NCBI GenBank assembly: GCA_946615275.1
Contig: CAMOHV010000051.1
Coordinates: 1 to 7,428 of the forward strand
Origin: an uncultured Verrucomicrobiota bacterium
Lineage (GTDB): Bacteria > Verrucomicrobiota > Kiritimatiellia > RFP12 > UBA1067
Length of the DNA: 7,428 nt
Direction: 5' to 3'
Every line of letters starts with the position of its first letter. Position 1 is the first letter of the stretch. Position numbers and translations under genes: made by a program. Shown piece by piece: positions 5,801-7,428 of the stretch. The notes under the pieces were generated by a model that did not search any database, had not been told where the DNA came from, and saw only the letters and a program-made list of their open reading frames with translations.

Positions 5801-7428
5801 CCGGCGCGGCGTTCCGCCAGGCGACGCTCGACGGCGGCACGCTGGAGCTGCGCGACGGCGCGGCGGGTACGATGCCGTTCTCGCTAGTGGTGCAGGGCGG
5901 AGAGAAGGAGGCCGTCGGCTTCAAGAACGATGCGGACGTCACGGTGACGTCGGCCTCGGTTACGGGCGGCGACATCGTGAAGCGCGGCGCGGGGACGCTC
6001 ACGTTCGACATGGCGGGCGCCACGCTCTCCGCCGACAACGGAACGTGCATCCTCAACGGCAACCCCGCCACGGGCCAGCAGTACTTCCCGTCGAACGGCG
6101 TGATGCCCACGGCCGGATACTGCGGCTTCAACGTGGCCGACGGCGAGGTGGTGTTAAAGACGGGCACCTACTCGATTCCGAACGCGATAGCCGTGGGCCT
6201 CGTGACGCTCGACGTCTCCGACGCGGAGCCGGCCTTCACGGTGGACGGCGCCACCGTGAACACCGGCATGGCCAGCTACCACTTCCTCCTGGGGCCGAAC
6301 GCATACGCGAACCGCACCAAGTTCACGCGCCCGCGCCTCACCGTGAAGAACGGCGGATACCTCTCCGCCAACACCCTTAACGTCGGCAAGGCGGGCGACC
6401 GCGACATATATCCCGAGATCCTGCTCGACAACGGTACGCTCTACGGCAGCTGGTGCATCAACATCTCCGAGCGGTCTGGCTCCCACGCCACATACACGAT
6501 CCGCAACGGTTCCAAGATGCTCTCCAACACGACGGTCAACTGGCGCGGCCCGGCGGAGCTCACGTTCACCGACTCCGTGTTCGCGAAGGACACGTCGAAC
6601 AACCCAATAGGCATAAACGTGGACCAGGCTGGCGGCACCGGCACATGGCTCTTTGGAGCGAACTCAACCTTCCACTGCTCCGGCATAACGCATAAGTTCC
6701 TGAAGCCGATCGCATTCGCCTTCGACGGCGGGCGCTGGGTACCGTCGTGGACGGGCAGCTACAACTTCCTCTTCCAGGGAAGTGACCACATCACGATCGA
6801 GACGCTCTCGGAGAAGGGGCTCCGTCTCGGCCCCGGCTCCGGCAGGGAGTGGCGCATGGCGAAGGCCGTCACGGGTGCGGGCGGCGTGGTGATGGACGGC
6901 GCGGGGACTCTCAGGTTCGTCACGCAGGAGATCCTGCAGACGGTCGACGGCGTGACCGTGACGAACAAGATCGGCGCGGCCGGCACCATCGCCGCCATCA
7001 CAAACCCGTGCACGCTCGACTTCGCGGGGCCGATGGACATCGCCTCGGGCTCGGTGGTCGCCGAGGAAGGGGCGGTGCGCACGAACGCCGTCTTCACAGG
7101 CGCGGGCACGCTCTCCGCCGTCAACTGCCCCGCGCCGAAGTTCCTCCTTTCGGTGGGCGACGACTACACGGCCGCGCGCGTCCTCACGCTCAACGGCTTC
7201 TCGACGGTAGGTGGGGCGACGGTCGATCTCGGCCGCACGGTTGAGAATCCGCTGAAGCGTCCGTTCCGCGACATCGTCGTCGCGCACTACACGGGCGCGG
7301 CGCCGGACGTCTCGGCGTGGAAGGCGGTGGGCACTGGCCTGGACATGGTGACGGGGGCCTGCCGCGCGGAGGGCGGGGACGTGATCCTCACGCTCAGGAC
7401 CTCCGGCTCGGTGCTGATCTTCAAGTAG
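2815..7428 (+). CDS. Giant exported beta-helix protein with autotransporter-associated beta-strand (PATR-like) repeats, two tandem modules
   Basis: This encodes 1537 residues, complete, ending with TAG at the last base of the window. Residues 1-28 are a Sec signal peptide: Arg2-Lys3, hydrophobic core VAIVAAVTMCL, and an AxA site at ARA (24-26) or ADA (26-28). Module 1 starts with a Trp motif (W31, G34, W39, D42, W45). It continues through Gly/Asn/Thr-rich strands and degenerate rungs at about 348-560, such as GTLRMKGGTLLIP and YTISGGTLTTPQIRLA. A PATR-like stretch follows at 675-720 (GRLVLAGSAVKTLTG), then a closing domain with VEAWK at 796-800. Module 2 repeats the plan: Trp motif W845, G849, W852, D854, W858; PATR-like strands at 955-987 (GGIVKLGTGRLQL), 1051-1064 (GGDIVKRGAGTLTF) and 1356-1368; closing VSAWK at 1499-1503. 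No outer-membrane barrel, PEP-CTERM tail, LPXTG or catalytic motif is visible. The last residues are GSVLIFK. It is probably a surface or secreted structural or adhesive protein; this role is inferred from the fold. Confidence 0.9.
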   Translation: MRKNTFPFGTVAIVAAVTMCLSTARADAIVWRSGVDGSWSEDAKWNPSRQPADLDAITIGAGGTYTVAMPQSDLVLRPNSFRITANNGSTITIDGRGGSFTMPACDADTYVNEPWGINASKGHFFNLETYNLTDNKKHAIVSMTNAHFTVSCANDDARLDIWDGFMNFYDPCGVAYASHPFTTAAYTQNNLEIHVHSNAHLRLPTLNFRANALGTNLIAFHGGGSEVLGTLNIPSKNFTPALHTTGEILATDGAVLSLNNVTIGGDITLSGVYYISTNRTARISADKGSEIVFNGALNHPTGSRLELDFRDGATATFNGEVHLAHGSMATSAVCVADATLKTTKTFALGKTGLPATAYSTFHATNSTISIAPDLSIGNGVFCVKDCTTTVNHFYPGYQGNAGTYGEAIFDGGKVSLGVVYCGLNRDGGAVFRGGAQVTTFGSEFLVGKDANTYGDMTIEDDDTSVTAKATGSGKQINIGLNGHGTLRMKGGTLLIPSNGLYLGDGSTSTGIVEQTGGDIVVSGSEGLLVGHVGWAEYTISGGTLTTPQIRLAWQGGASNPTNVMRIAGGLVSVTTTEAMKGVNVCDSQNTKCRLELRGGVLQGHRVRGWTGASAKGGGGWAVLDADGGTIRAHTSSDGFVENFDEAVLGAKGLTLESAYPVTISQNFADKPGEAGRLVLAGSAVKTLTGAASEESVLEIVDGVALFASGASHHSAVVVTNSAVLSFAGASSGATFKGLALGSAETMGILAMELSDRIVLEAEPTFGNFSVRIADATYAVGAYPLITCPGEASAATVEAWKGGYVAEGRIEGMAYSFTAAYDAEAGKTVFSLVVAEGSGITGESVWKGPGSQWGDAANWDAEPPDGASAAVFSSESAPSPVNVGGEQIVGALDFTSAKGYVLEGAGSIRMSDSGSPRVTAAAGSYSIGVGLSLPSLTDFDVTSPAVLTVAGPVRRGGIVKLGTGRLQLESPQNEIAMGLRVSEGMLSLASFAASGMAGAAFRQATLDGGTLELRDGAAGTMPFSLVVQGGEKEAVGFKNDADVTVTSASVTGGDIVKRGAGTLTFDMAGATLSADNGTCILNGNPATGQQYFPSNGVMPTAGYCGFNVADGEVVLKTGTYSIPNAIAVGLVTLDVSDAEPAFTVDGATVNTGMASYHFLLGPNAYANRTKFTRPRLTVKNGGYLSANTLNVGKAGDRDIYPEILLDNGTLYGSWCINISERSGSHATYTIRNGSKMLSNTTVNWRGPAELTFTDSVFAKDTSNNPIGINVDQAGGTGTWLFGANSTFHCSGITHKFLKPIAFAFDGGRWVPSWTGSYNFLFQGSDHITIETLSEKGLRLGPGSGREWRMAKAVTGAGGVVMDGAGTLRFVTQEILQTVDGVTVTNKIGAAGTIAAITNPCTLDFAGPMDIASGSVVAEEGAVRTNAVFTGAGTLSAVNCPAPKFLLSVGDDYTAARVLTLNGFSTVGGATVDLGRTVENPLKRPFRDIVVAHYTGAAPDVSAWKAVGTGLDMVTGACRAEGGDVILTLRTSGSVLIFK
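2899..5322 (+). repeat. Module 1 of the giant protein (about residues 29-836)
   Basis: The module runs from just after the signal peptide to the linker before the second Trp motif. It opens with W31-x-x-G34...W39...D42-A-x-W45 and closes with a beta-rich segment at about 750-836 containing YPLITC (782-787) and VEAWK (796-800), ending in strands such as KTVFSLVVA. Its first third is richer in Asn, His and Thr and less GC-rich; its last part (from about base 4400) is Ala/Gly-rich and very GC-rich. The boundaries are approximate. Confidence 0.6.
3856..4494 (+). repeat. Degenerate beta-helix rung repeats within the giant gene
   Basis: Residues of about 348-560 contain successive units of roughly 20-30 residues with the pattern L-x-x-G-x-x-G...x-x-G-G-x-L/V. 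Examples are AIFDGGKVSLG, AVFRGGAQVTT, GTLRMKGGTLLIP, IVEQTGGDIVVSG and YTISGGTLTTPQ. The G-x-G-T/A...S-G-G-T-L form is typical of PATR-like and related parallel beta-helices. The units are too diverged at DNA level to be a satellite repeat. Confidence 0.6.
5341..7425 (+). repeat. Module 2 of the giant protein (about residues 843-1537)
   Basis: It begins with SVWKGPGSQWGDAANWD, a second copy of the Trp motif found after the signal peptide. It then carries three of the clearest PATR-like strand pairs (near residues 955, 1051 and 1356), a long Asn/Thr-rich beta-helix stretch at about 1090-1330, and a closing segment with VSAWK (1499-1503). The start of a second Trp motif in mid-protein points to an internal duplication or fusion of two once separate proteins. 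The boundaries are approximate. Confidence 0.6.

Noticed and set aside
4357..5979. Exact 18-base direct repeat ACGGGCGGCGACATCGTG at 4357-4374 and 5962-5979
   Set aside because: Both copies encode the same beta-helix rung motif (TGGDIV) in frame, with similar codon choice. This is explained by the protein repeat and needs no mobile-element or recombination site.
7330..7425. PEP-CTERM or LPXTG sorting signal, or outer-membrane barrel, at the end of the giant protein
   Set aside because: No PEP box, no transmembrane helix before a basic tail, no LPXTG, and no run of about 250-300 residues of amphipathic barrel strands ending in an aromatic residue.

Overview
The window looks like a piece of a GC-rich PVC-group bacterium, most plausibly a Kiritimatiellota (Kiritimatiellae) or Lentisphaerae relative. 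This is inferred from the protein types and was not tested by any search: a very large exported beta-helix protein with autotransporter-associated beta-strand (PATR-like) rungs, a protein with a DUF4034-like motif, and lectin-like beta-sandwich tails. Everything supported lies on the + strand. No RNA gene, CRISPR array, transposase or insertion-sequence end was seen.

Layout. (1) Bases 2-418 hold the 3' end of a gene for a probable exported beta-sandwich (LamG/concanavalin-like) protein whose start lies outside the window. (2) Ten bases later, with a perfect Shine-Dalgarno sequence starting on the last base of that stop codon, comes a 728-residue protein (429-2615). It has an N-terminal signal or anchor sequence, a long helical cysteine-rich body with a DUF4034-like motif, and a C-terminal beta-sandwich. 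(3) Bases 2616-2814 are a regulatory leader. It holds an extended -10 promoter, a possible 25-codon leader ORF with its own Shine-Dalgarno sequence, a 12-bp perfect palindrome, and an 11-bp hairpin ending one base before the next Shine-Dalgarno sequence. (4) Bases 2815-7428 encode a complete 1537-residue exported beta-helix protein whose stop codon is the last three bases of the window.

The first two genes are probably cotranscribed; the third has its own promoter. All three products look exported or surface-associated, so the region may encode envelope or extracellular proteins that contact glycans or surfaces. The sequence does not show a substrate or an enzyme activity. The most interesting points are the 5' leader of the giant gene, the two-module architecture of its protein with no visible anchor or secretion domain, and the sharp drop in GC in the middle gene compared with both neighbours.
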